Assembly: GCA_028551475.1 (NCBI GenBank) | Contig: CM052355.1 | Span: 10,602,001 to 10,666,000 of the forward strand | Length of the DNA stretch: 64,000 bases | Origin: Casuarina equisetifolia | Taxonomy: Eukaryota > Streptophyta > Magnoliopsida > Fagales > Casuarinaceae | Direction: 5' to 3' | Shown here: positions 12,157-26,250 of the stretch, in pieces | Position numbering within the stretch: the stretch's first letter is position 1 | Layout: each line of letters begins with the position of its first letter | Made by a program: the position numbers and the translations under genes | Notes under the pieces: generated by a model | Databases searched by the model: none | The model's input: only the letters and a program-made list of their open reading frames with translations | What the model was told of the DNA's origin: nothing

Positions 12157-13080
12157 TGCAACACGAGCAATAGCCAAGATCATATTTGGTCCTCCAATGG
12201 CGAGCAAGACCTCTACACTCTCGTGGCTGCTCCTCCTCACTCTTGCCTCCACTTTCCTTGTTGCTCACACAGCCTCTCAGAATGAACGAAAGGTAAACAT
12301 CTCAGTAAGTGATGTCTTGCAATTGCCCACTTCATTCACCGCGGAATATCTCTTCGTGGGGGGCGATTTAACAGAGTTCGTTGTCTACGCACGATATTGG
12401 GCATGCAGGTTTATATTGTGTACATAGGCCACCGGAATACGGATGAGGCCTCCACATCAGCGCTCCATGCAAGCATGCTACAAGAATCCGTTGGCAGGTT
12501 ACACAACGGAAACCATTAGATCTTACCATTTGATGGTTAAATTTCTTGTTATGACGTGCTTTGTGCATCATCTTCGCGATGATGATAGAAGCGGTTGACA
12601 TTGGATATGGAGTTGTGCTGTAGTATGCTTCGGACTTCATCTCCGGATCATCATATTGTTTTAGGGAAGATGTTTGTTGAGCTTACCTTGAAAGCCCGTT
12701 TGAATCTTTAGAATAGGCACTTTACGCAAAAAAGGTTCAAGGTAACATCTTATCTGAACTATATCTTCCAATATCCTACCTGGATTTGGTAAAGCTTAAA
12801 AAGTTTCTTTGTCTATTCCCGTAATGAGTTCACCATTAGACCTCTGGCAAACAAGGGTGAAAGCAGTTACTCGATTCTATAACTTTCTACCTTTGTCTCC
12901 AATTTTTCATATTCCAAATCTCGTGTTTCTGTGTTCTGTGCTGTTGACCTCCAACGTATTTATCTGTCTGCATTTAGCGATGTTGGCCCTGAATCTCTGC
13001 TCTATAGCTACAAGAGGAGTTTCAGTGGATTCGCAGTGAAGCTAACCGAGCAAGAAGCGCAAAAAATGGCTGGTCAGTGA

Positions 13081-13410
<330 letters not shown>

Positions 13411-13481
13411 TAGAAATGTAAGTGTGCATTAATAAGAAGTAGTGTACAAAAGCATAGGGGCATACCCCAGAATTACAAGAA

Positions 13482-16400
13482 TTACAAAAATATAGAGGTT
13501 GGAAGCCTCCAAATCTCACTCAAAATGACATTTCCCTGTGAGGATTTAATATTTTTAAACAAAGAAGCTCTCCCTCTTACAATTTTCCTAACTTTAGCTA
13601 GCATGATTGGAATGTCTACTAGTTTGCTTTGAAATCGTCTTCTATTATGTTTTGCCCATATACAATAAATGCAAGCTAAAAAAGATAGCTTAAGAAGTTT
13701 GACAGCCAAATCCTTTCCTTTAGTTGCTCTGATCATCCATTGCAATTCTTCATTCCATCCTCCAATATCACGTCTAATTCTATTTTGAGCAAGGATAGTT
13801 TTCCAAACCCTTATTGTCCATGGACATTTAAAAAAAAGATGATTCCTGTTTTCAACATGAGACTGACAAAAATCACAATATAAGTTAATTGAAGGGAGCC
13901 ATCGTACCATGCCTTCTGCTATAGAAAGTCGATCTTGACACACTAGCCATCCAATGAAATTATGTTTGCTGATGCCACCAGTCCAAATGAGATTATACCA
14001 ATTCATTTTTTCATTTACTGGTCGAAGGTGCTCATAAATTTCTTTGCAACAATAGGAAGATCGAGTAAGAATCGAGGTAAGTGCATGCCTTAATTTGAGA
14101 AGACCTCTCCAACTCCATGCCATGGAACCTTTGATATCAAGCTACATTACTGAAGTTCGTTTACATTTGGTACTGTGGATCTATTTACTTCATAGAGAAG
14201 CATCTGAAAGATTTATAAGGTTCCAAAGCATACATCCCAAAAGGACTTTATTCCAAAGTTTAAGATTTGGTAATCCTAATCCTCCTTCCTTCTTGGGTGA
14301 ACAAACTATTTGCCACACTACTTTATGAGAGCGTCGTATATCTGCATTACCTGCCCAAAGAAAGTTCATGATCTTTTTCTCAATATCATAAATTGTTTGT
14401 TTTGACAATAAGAAAACTTGCATCCAAAATGTACATGTGGAAATTAGGACTGATTTTGCCAACTGTAACCTTCCTGCATAGCTAATATGTTTCATTCCCC
14501 AACCATCTATTCTACCAAATATCTTATCTGTCAAACCCTTGCAATCAGCATGAGTAAGTCTTTTTGTAATCAAAGGAACTCCAAGATATCGAATAGAGAG
14601 TGTACCCATCGGGAAAGGTGAATGATCTAGAATAAGAAGTTGCTCTTGCTCTGATAACCTTGAGAAAAATATTTGGCATTTACTAGGGTTGTAATGTAAA
14701 CCTGTGAGTTCAACAAATTCCTCCAGAGCTTCTATAAGACAAAGCACTGAAGCTATATCACCATGAGAGAAAAGGAACAAATCATCGGCAAAACACAAAT
14801 GAGTGATTTTCCTAGGCTTGCATCGCCAATGGAACTTAAAAGCTTGTTTGGAGGTATTTGCAATAATAATTCTATTTAGTATCTCCATAACCAATACAAA
14901 TAAATATGGAGATAATGGATCCCTTTGTCTCAGTCCATTGGTACCTTCAAAATAACTTGCATGCTCTCCATTGAAATTTATTGAAAATCTTGGTGTGGTA
15001 ATACACTCACCAACAAGATCAATTAGATTCTGAGGAGTATTAATAGCTTTCAAGACTCCTAATATTGCTTCCCATTTGACCATATCATATGCTTTCATGA
15101 GATCAATTTTTATAGCCACCCGTTTACTTTTATCACCCTTATGATAATTGTGAAGTAGTTCTTGGCAAAGTAGAATATTCTCAGAAATTTGACGTCCCTT
15201 GATGAAAGCAGTTTGGTTATGGCTTACCACTACAGGGTGAATAACACTCAGTTTTTCAACCAATATTTTGGAAATAATTTTGTAGAGAATATTGCAACAT
15301 GCTATTAGTCTATAGTCTTTATTGCAACAAGGATTGGGAACCTTAGGAACTAATGATAACAATGTAGAGTTTATAGTCTTTAGTAGCTTCCTAGAGGAGA
15401 AAAATTCTAGTACAGCATCCTCTATATCTCTTCCAATGATAGGCCAAGCTCTTTTATAAAATAAGCTATTATATCCATCTGGACCAGGGGCTTTAAAATC
15501 ATGAATTCCCTAAAGAGCTTTAATAACATCTGAACGTTCAAACCTTATGGGATTAAGAAGTGCACTTACATCATCATGAAATAGAGAAGCGTACCTCTCA
15601 AAGTTGGTGAAGATATTTCTAGATTGACCAAGAATAGACTGATAATATGAAATAATAGCAGTTCTCAAGCCGTCTTCTTCTGTGATCACTGAGCCATCTT
15701 CCAATACTAGCTTACTGGTCCTATTCTACGCTCTCCTCCGCATTAATGATGCAAAGAAAATCTTACTATTATTATCCCCTTCTTTCAACCATAGGTTTCT
15801 GGATTTTTGTTTGAGTAAAATTTCTTCATGTTTACTCATTGCAAGTAGTAACTCTAGTTGAGTCTTTTCCTCAGAACGAGTATCAGGACAATGAGGGTTA
15901 AGTTCTAATCTGTGTTGCACTTGTTGTAAATTGTCTCTAGCATCCTTTATCTTCTGATGTAGGTCACCAAATTGAGTTGCATTTAACTTCTTGAGAGGAA
16001 GTTTCAAAACTTTTAGTTTTTGCACCACTTGAAACATTTTTGAACCTACTATTTCTTGTTGCCATATTGAGCTAACTATATCCATGAACTCTGAGCAATC
16101 AACCCAAAAATTAAAGAACCTGAATGAAGAATTCTTCTTGCGTGTGGCATTACCAAACTTAACAAGACATGGAGAGTGATATGATACATTAGAGAGTAAA
16201 AATTCAATAGCAAAGTTTTCAAATTTAAGAATCCATTCTCCATTAGTAAGAGCTCTATCAATTTTACTTGCTCTAAGACCAGTACCTGAACCTTTATTTG
16301 TCTATGTGAATGATGGACCAAAATAAGGAGGTTCAATCAATGTTATTGTCTCAATCATTTCATTCAAATCTTCCATTCCTTGTGTCCATCTAACATTAGG

Positions 16401-16859
16401 GCCAATGCGTTCACTTGTATTCCGTATTTCATTAAAATCCCCCATAATTAACCAAGGAACATCATTAACATTAAGATTAGAAAAGCTAGTAAGGTTGGCC
16501 CATAATTCTCTACGTTCTATCTCCAAGTTACTAGCATAAACAACGGATAACCAATATGAATGTATACCTGACTTTTCAATTAAGCAATGAATGACTTGAG
16601 AAGAAGATTCTTTAACGGTAAGTTGAATATCAGAAGCTTTCCAAAGGATCCATATTCTACCAATACTACTAAACCTGTAATTATGGATATAATTCCAACC
16701 TGCGAACCCATTCTTTACAACTACATCAACATTTTCTGCTTTGACTCTATGTTCAAGCAAAATAAGAACTTGAGGGTCATGGATCAAAACAAAATCAGCT
16801 ATCTCCTTTAATTTAGGGCTTTTATTTAAACCACTAACATTCCATGATAGTACTTTCAT
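13482..16859 (-). CDS. LINE ORF2, endonuclease and reverse transcriptase (broken)
   Basis: Pieces in order on the minus strand: 16859-16302, 16336-16076, 16085-15726, 15704-15510, 15362-14190 and 14123-13482. The first is an APE-like endonuclease opening with MKVLSWNVSGLNK and carrying MGDFNEI. The 390-codon piece is the reverse transcriptase, with KIDLMKAYD, GLRQRDPLSPYLF and the catalytic FADD box. The last has the Cys/His zf-RVT pattern (CDFCQSHVENRNHLFFKC). The frame changes at least three times and there are extra stops, so ORF2 is inactive. In the family this protein nicks the target and primes reverse transcription from the cut. Confidence 0.85.
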
Positions 16860-16993
16860 TTATTAGGAGGTTTATTTTCTGCCACCGTTATCCCAATCTC
16901 TACAATAAGATCAATGAATGAGTTTTCCTCTAATACCGCAAACTTATTCTCAGATATGGCTTTGTGCTCCTTGTCTTTTTTCTTTCTCAAATA

Positions 16994-18272
16994 TTAATTC
17001 TCTTTGGTACCTGAGAAAGATTTAGTATTTGCAACTGTAACTTTAGATGGAACAGAAAAAACTTCAGTCTCAGATGAATTTGAAGCTGTCCCTGTTACTG
17101 GGGGATCCTTCATAGGAATCAAAATCTGATTTTCTTGGGTAATATCACTCTGAGAGTTTTGAGCTAAAGGAGTTACAGACTTCTTAGGAACCCATATTTC
17201 TTTTTTCTTGAGAGTACATTCTTTATGCCCAAAACAATTACATACCTTACATTTATAAGGAATCAAACAATATTCAACATGTACTTCATATGGTTCTTCT
17301 CCTCTCATATCAATATCAAAACTTGTCAGGAAATTCACTAGTAATATCAATTAAAATACATACTTTACCATAGGATAACCGAAGCTTTTGTTCAGTAGCT
17401 TTATCCATGTATAAAGGTTTGCCTAACACACTACTCACATAACTCATACCCTTAGTAGTCCAAAGCACATGTGGAACATTATATAAGCGCACCCAAATGG
17501 GAACTGCAGAAATTTTTTCTTTCTCTAATCTAATAAGAGGATGCCATTTCTGAATAAAAAGTGGCCGACCTGCAACATCCCACACTCCAACTTCCATAAC
17601 TTCTTCCATTTTCTTCATACTTGAAAAGCGAAAGAAAAAAAACCCTTCATCAGTAGCTAACACTTTTGATAAGTTTTCTTTTCCCCATAATTTTTCCACA
17701 ATACCTTTCACCAAATAATAAGAAATATTTTCAGTTAAAAAATATCCCACAAGGCAATTCTCAAAATGACTTTTCCCTTCCTCAATAGCCTTTAGTGGTA
17801 GTTTTACAACAAGTTTATTTCCTTCTTTGGAAGGAGGATGATAGTCTAACTTGGCCGTTTTCATAAGATTATCCATAGCAATATGTTTCCAAGACATCCC
17901 AGAGTTTCCAATAGATGAACTAATCTTTTGGCTAACTATTGCACTCATAGAGATATTCTCTTGATTTTTTTCTCCCCCACCAACATTTTCTCCTGCAACC
18001 ATTACTTTACCAGTTGTCAGTTCATTAGTAATATCTAAAGTTTGAGTGTTTATAATTTTACCTGAACCATCCAAGCTTGACTTGAAAAGTGATGCTGCAA
18101 TTTCAGTTGCAATCTCAGAGTTTGTAGGCCTTGAGACTTTAGCAACAGTTTCTGTTGTCCCACTACGACTACGGGCCATTAGTTCAGTGTTTATTGAATC
18201 TAGTGTTCGTAAGTTGCGTCTTTGGTTGACAGAAAAAGCTTCAAGATTTATTCGATCTACCAACTTTACCAT
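16994..18272 (-). CDS. LINE ORF1, Gag-like with DUF4283 and zinc knuckle
   Basis: ORF1 is seen as two overlapping frames, 18272-17316 (318 codons) and 17350-16994 (118 codons), so one frameshift lies in the overlap. The first holds the DUF4283-like region typical of plant LINE ORF1 proteins (VGYFL, LWTTKGMSYVSSVLGKPLYMD). The second holds the knuckle CKVCNCFGHKEC, which has two fewer residues between His and the last Cys than the usual CX2CX4HX4C. ORF1 proteins of this kind bind the element RNA. Not functional as it stands. Confidence 0.75.
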
Positions 18273-18885
18273 AGGCAGGCCGTAGGAAAACTAAATTGAT
18301 GTTCGAGAGTCACAAACCTGTGTATCCACCTTTTCCTAATGTAGGACCTCCAATGGTGTTGCTGATACGAAAATCCCTTCACGCCTTCATCTCCTTTCTC
18401 TCTCTCTTTGTTTTCTTCCTAACCAAACCAGAGAGAGCAGAACCTGTTTCCGTCACCACACAAACACCAAGAACAACCCACCCGGAATATCTTCCTACCC
18501 AAAACCAAAACAAAAAAAACCTATCACATCAAAACCCAATCCGGAAAAACCATTGCGTAGAGCCTTTTCCGTCCCACCCCAAAACAACAATCAGAGTTTG
18601 TCAGCTGGTGGGAGAGATACGACCCTTCTGCCCCAGGGGTTATCGCCGATCGCCGCTTACGTCACCACCGTAGCCCCCGGTCTTCTCCTAATCTGACTGC
18701 AGCAGACGCTGCCTCTGTCACAGAATAGTCGATCTGGCCCTAGGCTCGCTGCTGCCCACTCCCACTTACCACCACTCGCCGGCACGAGCCACCACGCGCC
18801 GGCTCTATCCGGTTCGGTTGTTCTGCGAAGTCTGTTTGCTCACCCGACGGCGCTTTTCAACTCATTTAGGTAAAATTTAAATCTT

Positions 18886-18900
18886 AGCTTTCACCAATTT
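18886..18900. repeat. LINE target-site duplication, right
   Basis: AGCTTTCACCAATTT, the exact partner of 13380-13394. It is followed at once by the rest of subtilase A exon 4 (codons for Thr-Cys-Asn) and the GT donor at 18913. Confidence 0.9.
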
Positions 18901-18968
18901 CACTTGCAATAAGTATATCCTTCCAACCATATTCTCCCACATGTAGAAACATTCAAAAGCAAGACTAA

Positions 18969-19358
<390 letters not shown>

Positions 19359-20526
19359 TAGACATCAAATTCTGCTGGCAACAGTGGTCCAACTCCAGGA
19401 AGCGTCTCAAGCATCTCGCCATGGTCTCTCTCAGTAGGAGCAAGCACTATAGATCGAAAGTTCTTAACTGATGTCCAACTGAGCGACAACAACATCTATG
19501 AGGTAATTAGAAATTTCAGCCCTTTCAAGTGCTCTGCTACGACAGTAAAGATTCCCTACAATTTAACCCAAGAACCAAGTAAATTTAAGAGGAAAACGCT
19601 TGTAAAGAAATAAGTGCTTTCGGCATGCATGTTAGCAGTGGATGTTATGATTTTTCTTCTTCCTATTACTCCAAATTATCGATTTTAAAATGCAATAGAC
19701 TGGAGTTGTAATTAGTTCAAGTATGTTTGTATCAATACATATGCTTAATCATGTGGAATGGAGTTGAAACTTCGAAGTAACTGGGAAAATTCATTTGCTC
19801 CATGTGCAGGGAGTTTCAATTAATACATTTGACCTCAAGAACAAAACCTATCCACTAATTTATGGTGGTGATGCAGCAAATAAAACATTCGATTATACAG
19901 GCCTCTCAGCCAGGTAACTAAAAAATTCAAAACGAATTAAAAAAAAAATGTTCAATAAGGTCCAGCTATTTTTTGGCGTTCCATTAGTTGAAGCCGAACT
20001 TATTGCAACAATGCAGGTTTTGCCGTCGAGGTTCGCTTGACCGGAATTCGGTAAGGGGTAAAATTGTACTTTGCGATAACGGCCGAGGGGCACTCGAAGC
20101 TAGTGCAGGGGCAATCGAAGCTGGTGCAGGGGCATTCGAAGCTGGTGCAGTTGGCGCTGTGATACAAGGCCCAAGCGCCGATGTTGGCGCTTTTGCCCTG
20201 TCCGCATCTTACCTTAGCTTAGCGGATGGTACCAAAGTTCATTTATACATAAATTCAAAGAGGTATGAATCCAATCTGATTTAGACAATGAATAATTCAC
20301 ACAACATTCGAATTCTAACCTACTTACACATTTTGAAGGAGCCCAACTGCGACCATTCGGAAGAGCGATCAGCGGAAAGATGCATATGCTCCTTACATAG
20401 CCGAGTTCTCATCAAGGGGTCCAAATCCAATTACACCCAACATTCTCAAGGTAGTGTGGTAACAATCTTACTACATTTCGGTTATTCTCTCTCTTATATC
20501 ATCCGAAACCTTTCGTTTTGTTGTAG

Positions 20527-20748
<222 letters not shown>

Positions 20749-21438
20749 TAAATGCCGTTCCCAATCTTAGCAATTTAGTGCAGGTCATGGCTGACTTATT
20801 CCAATTTGGTTAATTACTTGCAGCTATTCCCATGAGTTCAGGAAAGAACCCGGATGCTGAATTTGCATATGGTTCAGGCAATATAAATCCTCTTAAGGCT
20901 CCACATCCTGGGTTAGTGTATGATATTGAAGCACTTGACTACGTGAAATTTTTGTGTGGAGAAGGGTATAATACTAAGCTATTACGAGCTTTTGTTGGAG
21001 ACAATAGTACCAGCTGTGAAGGCATTGGCAAAACGGCTTTCGATCTGAACTACCCTTCTTTTGCTCTATCCACATCGCCATCGAAATCTATCAGCAAAGT
21101 TTTCAATCGGACAGTCACCAATGTTGGATCACCAACTTCTACCTATAAAGCTGTTGTGACCACTCCGAGTCAACTTAGCATTAAAGTGGAACCTAGCGTT
21201 CTATTATTCACATCTCTCGAACAAAAGCTGTCTTTTACGGTGACGATTGAAGGAACAATAGATAGTTCTGTCGTCTCTGCTGCTTTAGTGTGGGATGATG
21301 GGACCTTCCAAGTAAGGAGCCCTATTGTCGTGTTTGTTGCATGATTCGTGACATCGTGAGATGCATGTAGTACGTAAATAATCAAAGCCATAGCTTTGAA
21401 GGATCATGAATGTAAGAATCAAATGAAAGCAGCATTGA

Positions 21439-21444
21439 AATAAA
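21439..21444 (+). terminator. Polyadenylation signal of subtilase A
   Basis: AATAAA, 95 bp after the TGA of copy A. The same signal in the same context lies after copy D at 59438-59443. Confidence 0.55.
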
Positions 21445-21703
21445 GGAAGACAGTTGTGATTTGAGGGTGTTGCTCTAGTTCTGCGGTGCATTGTAATGTA
21501 CCAGATTGAAATTTTATCTTTTCTACTTACTTTTGTATATGTAAATCAGTTGCGTGCGAGTAGTGTTTGTCCTAAGTAAAGGAGTGTATTGAGCTTAATA
21601 CGATATAATTTTACAGTAAGTAGTATTCATCCGGTTACAAATCATAACAAATCAACTTACTGGCCAATATGCCCTCGTATCAACCGGCTGATGCCGCCGC
21701 TGT

Positions 21704-22075
21704 CTATCTCTTTATGCTTTTGATCTTCGTTTTCGTTTCGTTGTAAGTTGTGTTAGAGGATGCCAACTCAATAGTGGATTGCTGAACCAATGGAGAAGAG
21801 ACAATGATCAGTGGGGGTTCCACTAAAGGTAAATCCATGGTGGGTGAATTTCCAAAAGGATTCAAAGGTGGATCAAAAAGGGGATTCGGATGTGATTGGA
21901 CGGGATCAATAATAGGTGAATGCAAATTGCGGGGAACAACGTCCATTGGAGGCACATTAGTGTTCGGTGGAGGAGGTCCATCAAAAGTGTCCAATGTAAG
22001 AGGCAAATGAGGATTTGGTGATGGATGAAATATGAAAAGTAGACCAATGATAAGCAAAAGGAAAGAGAGACTCAT
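21704..22075 (-). CDS. Small proline-rich ORF with N-terminal membrane segment, convergent to subtilase A
   Basis: From the first ATG at 22075 the frame gives 123 residues: a hydrophobic stretch at the start (MSLSFLLLIIGLLFIFHP), then a proline-rich segment (DGPPPPNTNVPP) and a Ser/Thr/Lys-rich tail ending KSIKR. The frame stays open further upstream without an ATG, so it could be a terminal exon. The tail is matched downstream of subtilase D (about 59757-59860, minus) by a frame reading KMKIKTNER, so a convergent neighbour may have been part of the duplicated unit. I do not recognise the family. It could be a chance frame or a gene remnant. Confidence 0.35.
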   Translation of the reverse strand: MSLSFLLLIIGLLFIFHPSPNPHLPLTLDTFDGPPPPNTNVPPMDVVPRNLHSPIIDPVQSHPNPLFDPPLNPFGNSPTMDLPLVEPPLIIVSSPLVQQSTIELASSNTTYNETKTKIKSIKR

Positions 22076-22149
22076 GAATAACAACAACGTAAGCCACAAA
22101 AATATAAGTGAAGAGAGGTCAAGTACATGATAGCCTTTTTAAGAAAAAG

Positions 22150-24740
22150 ATATCCTACGAATACACATTGCATAGCTTGTAGTGTAAATTTGTCACCACA
22201 TCGAACTATGGTGACATAACACAAATAATCAAATACTTGCAAGTGCTACAATTAGGGTTGTTTGCCAAAAAAAGAAAAGTCCAAAAAGAGTTTTGCTATA
22301 AAGGACTTGACTGGTAGATGGTTGATAATATGAGTGGTAATGAGAGTGCATTCCCTAAAATATTGATCTAAAATGATGACTTAGGAGCAAAGGGCTCATA
22401 CCACATCGAGAACATAGAGATGTTTGCATTCTATTACTCTATTTGATTAAGATTGTGAACATTAGAGATTTTGTGATGAATGTCATAGAGCTGAAAAAAT
22501 GAATGTAGTCATGACCTAAAAATTCAGCTCCATTACCAAATCTTACTCTCCAAATACACCTGTGAAATTAAGTTTGAACTATAATGATAAATGATTGAAG
22601 GAAATTAAAGGCTTAACTCTTATACCTCATGAGGTATACTTAAGTCTCATGTAAAAAATCATCAATAAAGGCTTGAAAATAACACATTTAATCATGGTTC
22701 AGGGTTTGTTGTGGCCCCTATATATCAACATGAATAACCTCAAAAGGCATGCCTTGAAGGTAATAAATGATAAAAATGTATGTTGGCATGCCTTGAAGGT
22801 GAATAATTTTAAAGTAAAATGTATGTTGGCATGCCTTGAAGGTAATAAATGATAAAGATAACTCTTAGATGTCTTAGCCTTAAAATTGTCCTAATCAATA
22901 GGTCTTAAAACAAATAGAAGTTTGGGTAAAATAAGGCTAAGAAAAAAAATTATCAAATGTAAACTCAACAACCAACAACAAGTGACACTTGAATTCTAGA
23001 ATGTAAAGTATAAGGTCTTAAAGGCAACCCTTTTAGGAGGGGTGGGGTGGGGGGAAGACGAATTAGGTTTCTAGCGAGCGTTGTTCCTAATTTTATCCTT
23101 TTTGCACGATCTCCTAAATTTTGTAGCTAACGTTGCAAAGTCATTTTCAAGATTTTCTGTCCCTATCTTAATAAGCTTTAAATGCAATATATTTGCTACT
23201 ATCTTTATCATCTTCTTTTTCTTTTTCCCTTCTAACTTGAGCTAACTTATATGTTTGTAGGGATCCTAGTGTTTCATCTAAAGGGGTTTTATCTAAATCA
23301 TCAACTCTTTGATGGTTGACTTCTTGGGTCCCATGACTTTGGTGGATAGCTTAATATTTTTTTTAACTACTTAATCATTTTTGTATGACTTTCCTAAAAT
23401 TTCTAAACTAGGTATAATATATGTAAATTTTCCAAAAGTTTTAACTCATAATCTTGAGTTAACATTGAAACCCTAAAGGATATCATCTTTTTGGTTCTTT
23501 CATGGACTACTTATAGTTTGTCCCTTTTTTTTTTTTTTTTCTTTTTTCGTTGTTGTTTCATAGGTGGAAATATCGTTGTATTCTTCTAGTGAGAGAGCAA
23601 CATATATATGAGTCATAGCTTTACAAGTAAAGCTCATTAACTTGGTTTCCTCATCAATTCACTTATCTACACAATGTTTAGTACTACTACTCCCTTAATG
23701 ATTATTTTCCATTCTTCCATGTTATGAGCTATAAGCCAAATTTTCATCTTGTTTTTCCAATGACTAAAATTTGTTCTGTAAAAAATATGGTCTACTTCTA
23801 GGCACAATGGTTTGTGTACTAGTTGCTATCATATGAATCTTTCTAGCTATCTAGGTTCTAGCTAGAATTCTACAATCTACTTTGAGACCACTTATAAAGT
23901 CCCAAAGGTAACCTAATAGAGGTAGGAAGGTTGGATGGAATTAGGTTTTAAATTAATCTAGTAGTTTTCTCCTTGATGAATTTATTCTATGTGATCCTAA
24001 TTGAAAATCCTAACTAGATGGCAGGTATACAAAATATTGTACAATAGATAGCAATGTAATACACACACTTAATGTAGAAATAATGCTTGCACACAAAACA
24101 AAATTAATACAATGATTAAGTTGATACTAAAATAGATGCAACACAAAGTTTCTTCTTAATTGGTTTATCTTCTTGAATTAGAAACAATATAAGATATAAA
24201 GTAGAACATATCACTTGAGAAGTATGGTATCTAAATATCATAAATTAAAAACTAATCTTGATTTTAATCTTTGAAACACAATACAATAAGTTCTCAATGG
24301 CCAACAAGTGTAAAAGATATGAATTACAAAGTGTACTAAAAAATTCCTATAGATAGTATGATATCAAAAGGATATTTCTATTAACAAAAATTGTTTGTGT
24401 AGAAAATGTCACTGATGAATCAATTAGTAAGTGACAAAAAGAATTCTAAATAGAGCACAATGGCTAATTAGCCAATTGAAATTCACAAGTAAGCACAAGA
24501 TACTTAAAGCAATACAAAAAGAAAAATTGTAAGTGATTAGGCCTATCTTGCCTAACCTACCTCCTTTAACAAACTACTAAAGAATTCCTTTTTAAATCAA
24601 AGTATCTTACAAGCCGTGATCTCATAGAGTACGTAACAATTGAAATGCAACCAATAGAATCACAATTTTTATGCTCTAACAGCGGGAGTATACAAACAAT
24701 AAACACCTAGTAAAGGACTATATAGAAATGCTTGAAGAAA
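22150..24740 (-). mobile_element. Old Copia (Ty1) LTR-element fossil, antisense
   Basis: Translated on the minus strand, about 22330-22880 shows scattered blocks of a Copia integrase core (for example VIHVDI). It is old and broken many times, and I could not place LTRs. The sequence from about 22175 to 24735 recurs at 49285-51030 downstream of subtilase C. The right part (24.0-24.7 kb) is AT-rich with no recognisable domain and may be leader or LTR. Confidence 0.65.
22744..22862. repeat. Local triplication around GGCATGCCTTGAAGGT
   Basis: The string GGCATGCCTTGAAGGT occurs three times, beginning at about 22746, 22785 and 22829, with ATAAATGATAAA and ATGTATGTT spacers also partly repeated. 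This is a short tandem expansion within the Copia fossil; the copy at 49.8 kb lacks it. Confidence 0.75.
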
Positions 24741-25600
24741 GTCCAATTGTTTACAACCTAGGGCTTCATGCAAAGACTACTGATAGATAAATTATTGTCA
24801 ATCGATATAGATCGGTAGTAAAATCAAGAGAAATTTACTTAAGAGCAAAATAATGGAATGAACAACTTGTACTTTGTTCTCGTGGATGGTAGATCGATCA
24901 ATTTTCTGTCTTTTCTCTCTCGTGTTGCTCATAGCCTTTTTGAATTGAGAAGCTTCAATCAATGAGCCCAAAGGGCGCTTGTATCTTGCGTCGATATCGG
25001 AGAAATTGAGTTCTTTTGAAGTTTTTACGCCCTTCAATCACACAATGTCCATGTTGTTAGGTCTTAAATGCAACCTAAGAATAAGGTGAATTAGACTTCA
25101 AATCTATCTTACTAATTGTAAAACATATTTCAGTTAATCAACTTAGAATATTATCACTACAAAAGCCCTTTAATTCCAAAAATCAATTCACAAGTAATCT
25201 ATCTTGACAACAACCATAAGGTCTATTATTGATAAATTTTGATATTCATCCACAATTTTATTTTCGTTATTATCATTATTCCTTTTCATTTCTCTAATTA
25301 TGTTTCCGCTTGTGTCTTTTGTTTTAAGAGATATGATACAAGTTTTCATAATGAAATATCTTATATAGTTTTTGTGGAGAATCTTATGATTTTTTTCTTC
25401 TTTTGAAAATCCACTGAAAACTATCTAACAAAAGTTAAAAATATATAACAGAGCATTAACACTTTTGAGATTTCAAAGATCTTTTTTCTTCTTTGATAAA
25501 ATTTTTAAATCATATGGACTAAATATGAATTAAACACTACAATTAATTAGACTTACACCATGCAAATTCAGTAAGAAATGAGTAAAAATAAAAACTCTGT
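24741..25600. other. Spacer segment absent from the paralogous block after C
   Basis: This interval is missing in the copy at 51.03 kb, where the flanks are joined at a shared AAAG. It contains a minus-strand frame at 25037-24798 (79 codons, KRPLGSLIEASQFKKAMSN) that looks less random than its surroundings but matches nothing I know. The rest is AT-rich with no feature. Confidence 0.5.
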
Positions 25601-25639
25601 CAAAGCTGATATACTCTATCAATCTAAAATATGCACATG

Positions 25640-26250
25640 AATATCAAAGTGAATGCTAAGCTGCGTAGAAAATTGCAAAGATTCTCAGGTTATCCCTCAG
25701 GTTGTTCCGTTATTGACATGGCATGCAGAATGGCATGATGCTATTCAGAAAGAAACAGAGGTTACAGATTTGTCTGCGACTCCACAGGTGGTTAATATGG
25801 AAGATTTTATGAGAGATTGGCTTTAAGAATGGGCAGAATTCACCCCTGCCGTAGCTCCCACGGCATCCCAAGCTTCAGTTTGGCGTCTACCGTCTGCTCC
25901 GCTGTCTTCGACGTCCTCTCCTAGTGCCAGTCGTACACCGAGTCATTTGCACTTCTATAGAAAGCATCGATAAGGTGCTACGACTGAGGAAGAAAAAGAT
26001 GAAAGGCTTAGACAGTGAAGCTCCAGAGGCGGAAGACCACGAGGATCAAGAGGATTGGGTTCCAGGGAAAGAACACACATGGCAGGATTACGACGTTTTT
26101 AAGTCCACTTCCAATGCTTTCGTACACCTCTCATCGGACTCGGGCCCTAATGAGTGCCTTTCCCCTTACGACACGCGTATTCATCGGTCTACTTCGCCAA
26201 TGGCGGTCAGGATGTGGTTCAGGAAATCCAAAGGCTTTCGTCACTTTTAA
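25640..26250 (+). pseudogene. Unrecognised coding-like fragment, copy 1
   Basis: In one frame, about 25675-25980 reads like protein (LLTWHAEWHDAIQKETEV, NMEDFMRDWL, EWAEFTPAVAP), followed after a frame change by an acidic stretch (EAEDHEDQEDWVPGKEHTWQ) at about 26020-26090. A stop interrupts it after DWL (25825-25827). The copy at 51110-51615 keeps the first part open longer. The high GC and shared codon pattern suggest a captured exon of an unknown plant gene. I do not recognise the family. Confidence 0.45.

Noticed and set aside
18296-18673. A 125-codon plus-strand frame
   Set aside because: It lies antisense in the GC-rich leader of the LINE and resembles no protein.
22744-22862. Three-fold repeat considered as a CRISPR-like array
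   Set aside because: The spacers are themselves partly repeated, there are only three units, and the setting is a plant retroelement fossil.
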